64,000 bases of DNA. Source: Vickermania ingenoplastis (taxonomy: Eukaryota; Euglenozoa; Kinetoplastea; Trypanosomatida; Trypanosomatidae). The notes under the pieces were generated by a model. That model saw only the letters and a program-made list of their open reading frames with translations, was not told where the DNA came from and searched no databases. This document shows positions 1 to 11,166 of the stretch, piece after piece (position 1 is the stretch's first letter; the number at the start of each line of letters is the position of its first letter). Made by a program: the position numbers and the translations under genes. The stretch covers positions 196,001 to 260,000 of the forward strand of contig VFSE01000226.1 in the NCBI GenBank assembly GCA_010157825.1. Reading direction: 5' to 3'.

Positions 1-1048
1 AGTAAGTACCGCCCTTAAGAGGTGGAAGCGTAGAAAGCCAAGTGCCCCGCGGCGGGGCGTGTCTGTTTACCTTGAAACTGCGTAGAAGGAGAAAACATAG
101 TAAAACATAACGAGAAAAAATAAATGAAGATGTTGAATATAATAATAATAATAATAGAGAGAGAGAGAGACAGAGTGAGTGAGAGAGAAAGCATAAAAAA
201 AAAACTCTGCACATAAACACACATATGTAAATACACACACGGTCTCCTGCAGCGCCGTCACTCTAATCAACCTGTACCACCCTTCTCCTTCTTCCTTACC
301 TTTATTTTTAAACAAAAATGTTTTAAGATTAGTGCTTATACTGATCATTTAACATTGCATTATGTATCTCTTTCCATTCCCCTATATAAAGTAGGGAGCA
401 GCTGTTGTTCTCCTACCGATGTTGTGCTCCGCTCTTCTTTACCTTTATTATTATTATTATTATTCCCCCCCCCCCCTGAATCCTCATTCCCATGCCTCAT
501 CGGGGACAATCCTTCACCAGAGGGCGGCGGAGGAGGAGGAGGAGGAGGGGGGGTGCCTACGCGGCCTGCAACATAATGACACAACTGCTGAACTTCTAAT
601 AAAGGAATGATTTTTTTTTTGGTTTTGTTTGAAGGGAGAAAAAAAGAAATGAAACAAAAATAAAGCTTTTATATATAAATGATGCTAGTTTTCTGTTTTT
701 TCTTTTTCTTTCCTCTTTTTTTTTCCTTTTCTTCTTAAAAACAAACAAAAAAACAACTTAAGGATTACAAACAACACTTTAGATCGTGCTTTCATTGAAG
801 TGTACAACACACAGCAGCAGCTGTAGCTCTTCTAGTGCGCGCGCTTCCTTCGCCTCTCTCTCCCGAGTGGAGGAGAGTGTGCGGGAGAAGGAAGGAGGGC
901 CATAGGATGGTGGATTGCTGGGGTACGAAACTTATACGCACCGGCCAAGCAGACATACCCCCCCCCTCCTCCCTATCACCTCACTCACCAACTCTCTCTG
1001 TCTCTCTGTCTCTCTCTCTGTCTCTCTCTCTTGCGCGCGCGTGGCCGT
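1..1048. other. AT-rich spacer downstream of the CDV3-like gene
   Basis: No credible gene is visible. The stretch is A/T-rich with simple repeats, including a CT tract at about 995-1031 next to the CDV3-like stop codon and a run of GGA/GGC triplets near 522-550. On the minus strand a short pyrimidine tract (about 80-95) is followed by AG at 78-79. This could be the splice acceptor of the next gene, which would lie beyond the left edge; that is inference only. Confidence 0.5.
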
Positions 1049-2410
1049 CTAGTCCCGCTTGCCGGGAGGGCGGTAGGCCCCCGTGGAATTACCGGTAGGC
1101 GGCCTATACGCCCCCGTGGAGCTGCTGCTGGGCGGCTTGTACGCCCCGGCGCTGCTGCCGCCCGCCGCCGCGCCAGAGGAGGTGGGGGAGCCTTCTCCAC
1201 GAGCCCCCGGGGGCTTGTAGGCCCCTGTGGAGGAGGTAGGCGGCCTATACGCCCCCGTGGAGCTGCTGCTGGGCGGCTTGTAGGCCCCTGTGGAGGCCGG
1301 TGCTGGTGCCGCAGCGGTGGTTCCCACAGCAGCGTCTGGGCTAGTAGGACTGCTGCTTGCAGCGTCACGAGCCCCCGGGGGCTTGTAGGCCCCCGTCGAA
1401 GAGGTAGGCGGCCTATACGCCCCTGTGGAGCTGCTGCTGGGCGGCTTGTAGGCCCCTGTGGAGGCCGGTGCTGGGGCGGCCGTCTCCTGGTTGCCTTCAG
1501 GGCTGCGAGAGGTTTGCTCACGTGGTGCTGGCGGCTTGTACGCCCCGGCGCTGCTGCCGCCCGCCGCCGCACCAGAGGAGGTGGGAGAGCCTTCTCCACG
1601 AGCCCCCGGGGGCTTGTAGGCCCCTGTGGAGGAGGTAGGCGGCCTATACGCCCCCGTGGAGCTGCTGCTGGGCGGCTTGTAGGTTTTGCTGTCCGTCTCG
1701 GGGGCCGGGGAGGAGGGAGCGTCGGGGGACGACTGCTGCTCCTCTAAAGACGCACTGCTTTTTGCCTGCGTCGGCGGCTTATTCTTTTTCTTTGGCGCGA
1801 AGACGTCGTCCAGGGTGGGGAGGTCGTTGCGATCCACCGCGGGGCCGAGCGGGCCCTTGGCGCCGGCGGGGGCCCGCAGCGCACCGGTGGACTCTCCTTT
1901 GCCGCGGGCGACGAACTTCTTGGGGGCGCTGGCCTCGGGTGGCGGGCTGCTCGGGCTGACAGGGCTTTCGTCCCCGTTGGGGGAGCCCGCCCCGCTCTTC
2001 CCCGTTGCGGCGGCCGCCTTCTCCTCCATCTCCTTCTTTACGTCCGTCCACGTCTTGGTCACCTTCGACGTGGAAGCGGCCACCGCGGCGATGGTGGCCA
2101 AAGGGTCAGCGTACTGCTGAATGGGGGAGGTGGCCTCGGCGCCATCTTCAGCCGCCGCCGCCGGAGCCGGCGAGGCGTTTGCGCTTGTTTTCTTTGATCC
2201 GCTGCCGGCGGGGGGCGGGAGGATAACCACCGACTCCGACTCGGTGGCGATCTGCTCCAGGGGGATGCTCACGGGGACGATGTCACCGAGATCATCGATC
2301 TGGTGGAGGAGGCGCTGGGCGTCGGGGTCCTGGCCGGCGAGGCCTTCCTTCTTGGTCTTAATCTTCTTGGACTTCTTTGCTTTCTTGTCCAACAGGGCGT
2401 CGAGGTCCAT
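1049..2410 (-). CDS. CDV3: CDV3-like protein with amplified YRPPGAR-type repeats
   Basis: A 453-residue protein that starts at the ATG at 2410, just after a predicted splice acceptor. The N-terminus (MDLDALLDKKAKKSKK) is short, acidic/hydrophobic and then Lys-rich, like the start of animal CDV3. A single Trp sits in the motif KTWTDVKKEM near residue 120. The last ~210 residues carry about a dozen copies of (S/T)GAY(K/R)PP, several ending in PPGAR, separated by Ser/Thr/Ala-rich linkers. From memory, human CDV3 carries one copy, TSGVYRPPGAR. CDV3 proteins are mostly disordered and of poorly known function, so none is assigned here. The resemblance is in motifs and layout; a different Lys-rich, repeat-bearing RNA-associated protein is possible. 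The repeats are also near-identical at the DNA level. Confidence 0.6.
   Translation of the reverse strand: MDLDALLDKKAKKSKKIKTKKEGLAGQDPDAQRLLHQIDDLGDIVPVSIPLEQIATESESVVILPPPAGSGSKKTSANASPAPAAAAEDGAEATSPIQQYADPLATIAAVAASTSKVTKTWTDVKKEMEEKAAAATGKSGAGSPNGDESPVSPSSPPPEASAPKKFVARGKGESTGALRAPAGAKGPLGPAVDRNDLPTLDDVFAPKKKNKPPTQAKSSASLEEQQSSPDAPSSPAPETDSKTYKPPSSSSTGAYRPPTSSTGAYKPPGARGEGSPTSSGAAAGGSSAGAYKPPAPREQTSRSPEGNQETAAPAPASTGAYKPPSSSSTGAYRPPTSSTGAYKPPGARDAASSSPTSPDAAVGTTAAAPAPASTGAYKPPSSSSTGAYRPPTSSTGAYKPPGARGEGSPTSSGAAAGGSSAGAYKPPSSSSTGAYRPPTGNSTGAYRPPGKRD
1075..1690 (-). repeat. Coding minisatellite in the CDV3-like gene
   Basis: Imperfect tandem repeats encode the GAYKPP / GAYRPP / PPGAR modules. 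A block of roughly 90 bases (GAYKPP, SSSSTGAYRPP, TSSTGAYKPPGAR) recurs three times with linkers between, and the linkers also recur. The repeat keeps the reading frame open throughout, so unit number is expected to vary between strains. Confidence 0.8.
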
Positions 2411-2467
2411 AGACGAGGGCTGTGGGTGAGAGGTTAGGGGGGGGGGGGCTGGATGACGTGTATCTCA

Positions 2468-2531
2468 CTGCACAGAAATAGAGAGGAAACAAACAAGAAA
2501 AGAAAAGAGAGAGAGAGAGAGAGAGAAAGAG
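2468..2531 (-). promoter_or_regulatory. Predicted trans-splice acceptor of the CDV3-like gene
   Basis: On the minus strand a long CT-rich tract (about 2495-2531) is followed by the first AG at 2469-2468, 58 bases upstream of the ATG at 2410. This is the usual layout for spliced-leader addition in kinetoplastids. Confidence 0.5.
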
Positions 2532-4677
2532 TTGATTGAAGGCGAGAGACCATGACGCATGATTCCAGACGGCATAATGCACCATATATACATATATACA
2601 TATATATACATATATACATATACCATATATATCTATATAGATATATCTGTGCGTCTATAATCCGGAATGGTGAGTGCCGATAATGGTGTCGTTGAGTTAT
2701 AATCGCCGTATTTCCTATCTCCATGAAATCCATGAAACGTTTATTATTATATCATTTTGTTGTTGACATTTGGAATTTTCTTTCTATGGTTGCTGCTCAA
2801 ACTTCCCATGTCACTAAAAAGAAAGAAGAAAGAGGAGAGGAGAGAGGAGAGAGGAGAGAGGAGAGAGGTGGTGGTGGGGGTGGAGGCGTTAATACCGGGC
2901 CGTATCAGGGCAAATAGTTTCATATAAGCATCATCATAATAGTAATAATAATAATAGTAATAGTAATAATAGTGGATCATCATTAGAATATCTGCGATAT
3001 AATATGATGAGTGAGGTTGGAGGCCATATTTCCATCCCGGGGGGAGGGGGAAGGGGGGGGGGGGGGGGGTCCAACACATCATCTGTGATATAATGATGAT
3101 CATCATAACAAGAATAGATCCGAAGAAGGCGAGGACGACGTAAAAGATGAACAGAAAGAACAAAGAGGTAGAAGCGTTACAAAAAAAAAAAAAAAGAAAA
3201 AGAAAAAAAAAAGAAGTTAAATGAACAATTTCAAGGTGCGGCAGTGGGGGGAAAGAGGCCTTTCCCATTATTTTTGGCATGTAAGGCTAGCGGAGGGACA
3301 GATATGTAAAAGGTTTTTTTTTATAAGAAAGTATAAGAAGTATATAGTATTCACAAACAAAACAAAGAAAAACAAAAAGTGATTTCTCTCTCTCTCTCTC
3401 TCTCTTCAACCTTTTCTTCTTCTTTTAATCTTAAGTTTGCTTTTCAAAGATAATAATAAATAATAATAATAATAATAATAATTCAACAAACCACAGGCCA
3501 TTCTTCTAGTCCTTACACATACCCACACCCTTTAAAAAGACGTGTTTCTGCCCGCACATACACAAACAGAAAATGAAAGCTCTGAGTGAGCGGTGACAGC
3601 AATTAAAACACCCAATCGCCCGTCGTTCCACAAAATCTTTTCTCCGCCTTCTCCGTGTGCGGGGATGCATAAAGTATGTTTTCTGGGGGGAAAGTGGTGT
3701 TAGGGTACCCTGTAAAGGCCCCCCTCTCCGAACCACCTTACCAATCACCGTTGTAGGCTTTTTTTTTTCTTCTTCTTCTCCGGTTGCAAAGTGCTGACCG
3801 ACCATCAATCACTTCATCAATCCACAACAAGATAAATGAAATCCGTGCGTCGCTTTTTGAAAGATGAAGAGCAAGAACAACAACGTTAAAACCCCATACA
3901 ATTATACACAGAGAGATGCACAAGTTTTTTTTTCTTTCTTTTTTTTTTGTTAAAAAAGTGCCGAAGGACACAAAAGTTCGGAGACATAAACGCTAACCAA
4001 GAATTTAAAAGTAAAACAACATCCTGCAGAGAAGGAAAAGGAAAAAGAAAAGGAAAAGATAGCACACATGCGCTGCATCATCCTCTTTTTTTTTTCCTTT
4101 TCTCTTTTTTCTTTCGCTTCGTAGCGATGTCTATATAAAATTCAGGACTTCTTTCTTCAACGCACACGCCTCAACGGTTCTAGGTGGGTTTAACAAAAAG
4201 TGTTCTGAAAAGGGGGAAAAAAAAAGGTAAAGAAGTATTAGTCAAGCCAGAATCCGGATTCTGTCCAACAAAAAACGAATCAAACAACAGAGAAAAAAAT
4301 AAATTCAGTATGAGACCGAGAGCTAATGCTAAAAAAAAGAACTAAAACAAACAAAAAACATAAAACAATAAAGTAGTTTGGATTGAATTTTCCAACATTT
4401 TTTTATTATTTTTATTATTCTTATTATTGTTTTTCAGTCAGCAAAGTTGTGTCTATGGCGCGTTTCAGAGCTCTCATCTGCTGCTGTCACACCCGCCAGG
4501 GGAGGGCAGGAACGGAAACAACATAGAAAGAAATACACTTCAAGACAACCAGTAGCACGTAAGGGCCGCACGTAGAGAAACAAACAAAAAAAAAGGGGGG
4601 GGAAAGAAACAAACAAACAACAACAACAACCGAACAGAGAAAAATAGTTCTTATTACAAAATAAAACATATGAGGAG

Positions 4678-4691
4678 TAGGGTTAGGGTTA
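4678..4691 (+). repeat. Short telomere-like tract (TTAGGG)2
   Basis: The plus strand reads TAGGGTTAGGGTTA, a bit more than two units of the kinetoplastid telomere repeat, inside an AT-rich spacer. It is too short to say whether it is a scar or chance. Confidence 0.4.
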
Positions 4692-5121
4692 AGGATAAAG
4701 GGTACCCTTTAAAACGATTTTTTTTTCTTCTCGTTTTTCTCTCTCTCTCTCTCTCTCTCTCTTGTGCATACGCTACTAGATCTTTTCCCTTTCTCCTTTT
4801 GATTGTTGTCGCTGGTGTTACGATTATCTTTATTATTGTTGCACGTATTTTCTCTACGTAGCGCACACACGCCACAAACAACAGTCCTGTCAACCCTCAC
4901 CGGGGGCAAGACAGTTTTTTTTTTTGCTGTTGTTGTGTGTTTCCGTTACAGTGAGATCTACGGTACTCTCCCCGCCCCCCGAAGCCTCAGCCTGAGCCTA
5001 CCAACCCCTAGGGCTGGGCCTAAATATCTACCTAGAGGGATATAGAAATAAATAATAATAAAAAAAACAGCGCCTTCCCTCTTCACTCACCACCACTGCT
5101 GTGTGGGTGGATGGAGGGGTA

Positions 5122-7332
5122 TCACCCTCCTGCTCCAGCACCACCCAAACCCGCAGGAGAGACGTGATGCTGCTGCTGCTGCTGCTGGGGCTGTTGGAAC
5201 TCCCCCGAGGGATGATGGAAGGAGGTACGATGCTGGTGCTGGTACTGGTGCTGAGGATGGCGGTGATGCCCTCGCGATGACCGTACGGAACCGGGCTCTC
5301 TGTGGTGCCGCCTGCCGGGAGCTGCTGGGAGGTCCATCATCATGGCCGCGACGGTGGCAGCGCTCGAGGCGGCGGTGGAGGAGGGTATGGTGGTGGTCGT
5401 GGTTCGGGTTCGGTACGAGGAGGAGGGGCTTCCCTCATGAGGGTCACCCTGGGGAGGGCCCGTATGGATTCCCCTTCGACTAGACGTTGTATTCGTTTGG
5501 CTCTTGTTGTTGTTGTTGTTGTTAATGGTGGCAGCAGATAATCGTTCCAACGCCCTTCGAATCTTGTACTCCCCAACCTGCACTAACCCGTTGACAAAAG
5601 ATAAATCTCGTGGCTTGGGCGGGGCGACGGGAAAGCGGCGTGCGACGGTGTGGGCGAAGAGCGTAAAGTAGTTCTGCAGCATCTGGTTCCGCAGCGCGAC
5701 GTTGTCGTGGTGGACCTGGAGGAATTTTAATTGGCGCGCGAGCCGATCGCGGCCCTTCAGCTCCTCCCGACGCAGCACATCTCTGGCCTCGTCTTCATCC
5801 TTCAGGAGGGCAACAAACAGAAGCCCAAGCACCTGCACCTGCACCTGCGCAGCTTCCGCAGCAGCAGGCCATGGGCTCCCTGTCGTCGACCCTCCATACG
5901 CCACCACGTCTGAATCGACCGCCCCGGACGTGCTGTTGCTCTTCTTCGTGGCGGGCTGCACCAGAGGCGACAGCACAGCCACCCCTACGTCTGCGGCTTC
6001 CTTGTCCACGGCGGTGCCGCTGGGGTGGGGCGGCCCAAAGGAGGCTAAAGCCAAGGGCAGGGGGCTGCTCGCACGGCAGCTGCTACAACAATGCGGGGCG
6101 GGAAAGAAGGGACTGAGGAGGCCCCACTCTATCTCCGGCTTGAAGAGGGCGGCGCCACTCGTACGGGGCACCGCCTCTGCCTCCTTATCGTCTTTTTCTT
6201 CGGCCTTGCCACCCTCAAAGGACGCCACGGGTGTGCCCAGCGGCTTCACAGGAGAGACCGGTGAAGGATGCTGGTCGGTTTCTACCGAGGGGCCGCCGCC
6301 CACATCCACCCCCACAGGGTTCCCTGTGGTGTGTATTGGCGTGAGGTGAAGCTGTGCCGCCTTGTACCGCGGCAGCGATGTGTGGCCGCCCCTCTCGTCC
6401 GTCTGAATAGGGTCGAGGGCCGCCGGGGAAGGTTTGATGGCCTGCGGTGGACCGCGGCGGCGCTGCGAGTGCGTGGGCTGGCTGGGGGGCTCGGGGCCAT
6501 GCCGGGACACGGGGAGTGCTGCACCTGGGTCCGTACTAGCCGCGTCGACAGGGGCGGTGATGAGTGCAGCTCTTCGCGGCCGCAGGGGCCCCACCCCCAG
6601 CTGTGAATGCCCATGACAGTTGCGAGTATGGTGTGCGCAGCAGTGGTCGCGTGGCGTCCGCGACGACGCTCTAGAGCTGGAGCAGCTGCTGCTGCTACCG
6701 CTGTTCACCTTCAACAGAACACTGCCGCTGGGAACTTTATGCAGCGCGTCTTGTGCGTACCGATCGTCTTCCACCGGGTCTTGAGTGTGGTGCTGGTGGT
6801 GGTGGCAGCGAGTGAGGGTGGAGAGCTTCAAAGAGGTGCCGCTGTGCGGGGATGGAGGGACAGATGGAGCGCTGGGCGTGAGTGGACTAGCGTTGCTGCG
6901 CTGGCTCACCGCGCTGCTGACGAAACTGGCCCCTGGAGCCTCCCCACCGCTGCGATGATCCGTGGCGGTGCACTTGGTGCTGTCGAGGCTCAGAGGCGTC
7001 TCTGTGGGCCGCTGCGTTGGTGGGGAAATCAAGTTTACGACCACCCCCTTCTCGTGTAGGACCGGGGCGGTCTCACGCTGCTCGTGTGGATCATCCGGAA
7101 CAACGTGTTGACCGCCACGCACTGGAACGGGGAAGACGGCGAGGGAGCAAGGGTTTTGATGTTGTGGGACACCAGCGCCTGGCATAGAGGAGCAGTGCGT
7201 GCTGCTACTCGTGCAGGGGCTGGCGTTGGTGAGTTCCACCGCATGGTGGCACACAGAAAAGGTAGATGATGATGAGGATGAGGGTGAGGAGGATGATATG
7301 GGGGCTGTGGTGTTTGTGTACGCCGGCATCAT
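5122..7332 (-). CDS. Unrecognised 736-residue Ser/Pro/Gln-rich protein
   Basis: No family is recognised. The frame is open much further upstream (to 8256), but that part translates TA repeats and T-rich spacer. The start is placed at the tandem ATG-ATG at 7332 (MMPAYTNTTAP), just after an AG at 7339-7338 that follows a T/G-rich stretch. The first ~480 residues are low-complexity Ser/Pro/His. The only ordered-looking part is about residues 495-625, with charged helices around DEDEARDVLRREELKGRD and the segment PPKPRDLSFVNGLVQ then VGEYKIRRALERL. The C-terminus is Thr-, His- and Gln-rich and ends in GAGAGG. No membrane segment or signal peptide is seen. The helical block is the part to use for homology searches. 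Confidence 0.65.
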   Translation of the reverse strand: MMPAYTNTTAPISSSSPSSSSSSTFSVCHHAVELTNASPCTSSSTHCSSMPGAGVPQHQNPCSLAVFPVPVRGGQHVVPDDPHEQRETAPVLHEKGVVVNLISPPTQRPTETPLSLDSTKCTATDHRSGGEAPGASFVSSAVSQRSNASPLTPSAPSVPPSPHSGTSLKLSTLTRCHHHQHHTQDPVEDDRYAQDALHKVPSGSVLLKVNSGSSSSCSSSRASSRTPRDHCCAHHTRNCHGHSQLGVGPLRPRRAALITAPVDAASTDPGAALPVSRHGPEPPSQPTHSQRRRGPPQAIKPSPAALDPIQTDERGGHTSLPRYKAAQLHLTPIHTTGNPVGVDVGGGPSVETDQHPSPVSPVKPLGTPVASFEGGKAEEKDDKEAEAVPRTSGAALFKPEIEWGLLSPFFPAPHCCSSCRASSPLPLALASFGPPHPSGTAVDKEAADVGVAVLSPLVQPATKKSNSTSGAVDSDVVAYGGSTTGSPWPAAAEAAQVQVQVLGLLFVALLKDEDEARDVLRREELKGRDRLARQLKFLQVHHDNVALRNQMLQNYFTLFAHTVARRFPVAPPKPRDLSFVNGLVQVGEYKIRRALERLSAATINNNNNNKSQTNTTSSRRGIHTGPPQGDPHEGSPSSSYRTRTTTTTIPSSTAASSAATVAAMMMDLPAAPGRRHHREPGSVRSSRGHHRHPQHQYQHQHRTSFHHPSGEFQQPQQQQQQHHVSPAGLGGAGAGG

Positions 7333-7701
7333 GTTTCCTGAACACAAAAATTTGGCACCGAAAGAAAAGTGTGTTTGTTTGTGCGTGCAACCAACAACAA
7401 CACACAACACACAACAACACAACAACAACAACGCCGCCGTATCGAATCCACAAAAAAACAAAAAACAAAAACGACCTTCAACAACCTCACCCACTGAAAG
7501 GCAAGACAGACGAATTTTTTGAAATAAAAAAATCAATATATATGCCGACGTACGCGCCAGATAACAATTGTTGAAGTGTGCCCGCCAGAGAGATGATGCT
7601 AACGAGGCGACGGACACTATCCGTAGACAGGGCGGGGAAAGGAAATGATATGTGTTTGTTGGTTCGTTTGCGCAGAATAGAGAAACGGGAGAGAGAACAA
7701 G

Positions 7702-7759
<58 letters not shown>

Positions 7760-10212
7760 AAACAGAAACAACACAAGAGAGTATGGTAACGAACCACTAA
7801 TAAAGGAAAAATAAAAAAATAATAAAAATAAAAATATATCAATCGAATAATAAAAATAAAAACGCGACTTCTTTCCAAAAGAGAGACGAAGAAACAGAAG
7901 AAGCGCAGTGAAACAAATGAATTTTGCTGGTGAAAGAGGTGTAACCCTGCTTGCGACTGCTCCAACTCTGTAATAGATAATAATAAAAAAAGAAAAAGAA
8001 TAGAGAGACGGAGAGGCGACTTGTTTGTGTGTGGGGGAGTAAGGAGTTGAGGATAGATACAAAATAAACAACAAAAAACTAAAAAAAAAAATGGAAATGA
8101 AAAAAGGAGTAGAGCCTCGCCGTATAATGCGAGACGCTCGTCCTTGTTCACACAGGGAATATATATATATATATAATATCTTTTCTCTAAAAAAAAAAAT
8201 AACTTTTGTTGATCTCTGCGACGTGCCTGTCCCTCTTCACGGGTCGGGTTTGCCAAGCAGGAAAACAGAGCAACACGATAATATAATATAATGTAATTAG
8301 TATTGTATCTCTACAGATCTATCTATCTCTCTCTCTGTTGTTATATATAACAACGAATATGTCAGTAAGAAAATAATTCAGTTGAAAATACCAAACAAAC
8401 AAACAAACAAACAAAAGTAGGGTGGGTACTGGAACAATTGAAACGAGTTGGTAAATAATATTTATACAAACAACAAAAATGAGAAAGGCGAATAACAACA
8501 AGAAACAAACAAACAAAAAAAAAAAAAAACAAAACACACACACACACAAAATCAAAACAAAAAAATCTACCACAGACACACAAGAAGGAGAAGTAGTCAA
8601 AAGGGAGGAAAATAAATAAATAGAAAAAAGAGCGAAGAAAGATGCTGCCACTATTGCTGTTGCGTGAAAGCAGGTGCCGCGCCCTAGCTGTATACGTACC
8701 ACCAAACAAAACTGAAAGAAGAAAAAACAACAACAACAAAACAATGGTAGAAATGATACGCTTTTTTCTTTTCTTTTTTTTTTTTTAAATCCCTCTCTCC
8801 CCCTCTCGCTCTGAGCTCTGCCACTCCTGCTTGTTCCCCTTTAGGAGAGCGAGGGAGAGCAACAGGCCGAGAGGCGACGCACACCCACCCACCAATGAAT
8901 GTGAACGGGTGGCAATCCGAGTGCACTCAACAGTCCGTAGGTGCGCAGAGAGCGAACAAAACACGACTAAACAACAACCGAAAGGACAACGAACAAACGG
9001 AAAAGGATAAATAATAATAATAATAATAAGATCGAACAATGATTATTAAAAAAATAAATAAATAAATAAAAAAAATAAAGCCAAACCTTTTAAGAAAAAA
9101 GGAAAAGCTGGGATGTATGCCAACAAACAAAAAAAGAAAAGAGAGAGGAAAAGGAGTGTAGAAGTGGCAACCATAACAACACTCATGGGAATTAAGCAAA
9201 GAAAAGACAAGGCAGCCCACACACCGCCACATCACAGCCGTGAAGATCCTTCACTCTCTCAACGTATCATTCGTTTTTTTTTTTTGATATGATGATAATT
9301 TGATATGATCATGACATGAATGCATAGGATGAGTAACAAAAGAGAGTTATAACGCACGATGCGTATGTGTATGGAAGGGGCGCCACCTCTCATCCATCTC
9401 CCTCGCTCTCTCTTCCCTTATCCGTCTTTCGTTTCCTGATCTTCTTTCGTCCTATTCTTTTTTTTTATTATTTTCTTTTTTTTGTTAATAAACAACAACA
9501 AAAATGAACATTTAGTCTGGTTCTACCCTCGTTCTTCTCTCTCCAGAACCGAAGAGGTAAATGCCTCAAGGCTTACAGCGACGGATTGATATGTGGTGCA
9601 CAAGGATAGCTTAAAAAAAAAAAAAAAAAAACAAACAAATAAATAAATAAATAAATATTTGTCTTTTTGTTTTCTTTTTATATTTATTTGTCAAGGAAGA
9701 GTAAATAGTATATATATTATAGCGTGGCGCCCAACTAGTGGCGACTGTGTACGTGTCAAAGCCGCCCATTCGCCACACGAAAAACAAAGAACAAAACAAC
9801 AAACCATAATAATAGAAAATATATATATATTTTCTCTTCTCACTTACAACGACAAATTGATGGTGCACCGCTCTCGATGCGCTCGTTTCCTTTTTTTTTC
9901 TTTTTTTCTTTTTCTGTTTTCTGTGTGTGGCGTGTATGAAAATACTTTCTTTCCCCAACTCCAATAGAAGGTGAAAAAAAAAAGAAAAGAAAAAAAAAGA
10001 GAAACAATCAGGCTGTGCCACGGATGTCCCCCATTCCACGTGCCTTCCTCCTCCTTACTCGTCCTCCTATGCTAATGATGACGAGAGAGCAAGAGAGCGA
10101 GCGCAAGAGTGAACGCAGCACCGCAATGAAGCCGATGGAGCCAATATGCACCCCTCCCCCCCTCAGCTGGTGGACCACACCAGACGACTCTTTGCTGCTC
10201 AGGGGGGGGGGT
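7333..10212. other. 2.9 kb AT-rich spacer
   Basis: Nothing coding is credible here. Open frames of 100-140 residues on the minus strand (for example 8319-8744) are Phe/Leu/Val-rich only because the plus strand is A-rich, and should not be taken for membrane proteins. The spacer holds a 52-base AT dinucleotide tract (7704-7755), CAAA repeats near 8394-8414, and A runs near 8516-8530 and 9613-9631. Confidence 0.6.
7704..7755. repeat. (AT)26 microsatellite
   Basis: An uninterrupted AT dinucleotide run of 52 bases lies in the spacer upstream of the 736-residue gene. Confidence 0.95.
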
Positions 10213-11166
10213 TTAGTTGATCTTCTTTCCCTGACCTGGCATCTTCTTCGGCTTCTTGTAGATGTAGCGCTGAAGGAAGAAGTTTGAGAAGAGAATGCCG
10301 TAGGAAATAAACATCCAGAGGAACAGCTGGGCGTGGAGGAACTGGGTATCGCACCCCTTCCCGCTGATCTGGTCGTGGTAGATGGCATAGCCGACGTAGA
10401 TGACGCCGATGATCATTTGGATAATCTGAGAGAGGGTGATGAACGGGGCGATGGGCTGGAGGATCCGCACATTGATGCTAGCCAGGAAGTAGTAGAAGTA
10501 CATGAGGGCGTGGACCGAGAAGTTGATCACCGCCGTCCAGAGCAGGGTCATACTCGGCTGGGTCCAGCCATGCCAGCAGAAGAGCAGCACGGTGGTGTGA
10601 TGGAACCAGTGGAGGAAGATGATGGGCTTCTTGTGCACCACCAGCAGGAAGGTGTCGATCAGCTCCGGGATCTTGCTCAGCATGAAGGCCAAGTTCAAGA
10701 GACCGACCACACCACGGCGGTAGTTGTCATCACGATACACGCAAACAGCCGTGTCCCACCCACCGCGGAGGGCCAGCGTACCGTCCGCCTTGGTGTAAAC
10801 GTTGCGCTTGAAGGCCGGGCTCCAGGTGGAGGGGCTCGTGAACTGGTTGCCATAGTGGTAGAGGTGGTTGGAAGCGGTTTGGCTCAAGTTTGGCACCTCG
10901 TCCGCCGTGAGGAGCTGATAGAGGCGGATGGCGGAGTACCACGCCCCGACGAACGAGAAGGTGGCGATGGAAAGGTTCCACACGGAGTTGAACAACTTGA
11001 AGTTGAGTGGGGTCTTCACAAGACTTGGGCCGAGGTGGACCATGAGGAGGTAGACACCGACGGAGATGAAGGGTATTTCATAGTGGTTGTCTACCCAGTT
11101 GTCCATCGCCTCGAAGTCGACGCGATCCGCCAGCTGCTGGAGGAAGGGGGTGAGAAAGAGGTCCAT
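10213..11166 (-). CDS. ELO: ELO-type fatty-acid elongase, third of the cluster
   Basis: A 317-residue ELO family 3-ketoacyl-CoA synthase (condensing enzyme of ER fatty-acid elongation). The histidine box HWFHH is at residues 186-190 and the KIPELIDT segment just before it at 165-172. Several hydrophobic segments fit the family's roughly seven membrane spans. The C-terminus is Lys-rich and ends KKIN, a dilysine-type ER retrieval signal. The ATG at 11166 (MDLFLTPFLQQ) is preferred over 11208 because it lies just after a predicted splice acceptor and its N-terminus matches the sister genes. In T. brucei a set of ELOs makes most fatty acids in successive length steps; which step this copy performs cannot be read from the sequence. 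It is last in transcription order of three paralogues. Confidence 0.92.
   Translation of the reverse strand: MDLFLTPFLQQLADRVDFEAMDNWVDNHYEIPFISVGVYLLMVHLGPSLVKTPLNFKLFNSVWNLSIATFSFVGAWYSAIRLYQLLTADEVPNLSQTASNHLYHYGNQFTSPSTWSPAFKRNVYTKADGTLALRGGWDTAVCVYRDDNYRRGVVGLLNLAFMLSKIPELIDTFLLVVHKKPIIFLHWFHHTTVLLFCWHGWTQPSMTLLWTAVINFSVHALMYFYYFLASINVRILQPIAPFITLSQIIQMIIGVIYVGYAIYHDQISGKGCDTQFLHAQLFLWMFISYGILFSNFFLQRYIYKKPKKMPGQGKKIN

Larger units (their letters stand above)
2411..5121. other. 2.7 kb spacer with simple repeats
   Basis: No gene is recognised. The short open frames here translate to Phe/Leu/Ser or Lys/Arg homopolymers read from T- or purine-rich DNA. The spacer holds AT-rich ATAC/ATAT repeats (2580-2640), a GAGAG tract (2830-2870), a 17-base G run (3053-3069), TAA repeats (3450-3480), and two telomere-like hexamers at 4678-4691. 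Confidence 0.6.

Noticed and set aside
1031-1747. Repetitive plus-strand Gly/Arg-rich frame
   Set aside because: Antisense to the CDV3-like repeat; it has no features of its own.
7333-8256. Extended N-terminus of the 736-residue protein
   Set aside because: It runs through the AT microsatellite (poly Tyr-Ile) and T-rich spacer, upstream of the ATG pair and a candidate splice acceptor.
8319-8744. Hydrophobic minus-strand frames that look like small membrane proteins
   Set aside because: They read A-rich spacer DNA as Phe/Leu/Val; no conserved motif or coding base composition. The same applies to frames near 2747-3280, 14721-15076 and 26145-26522.
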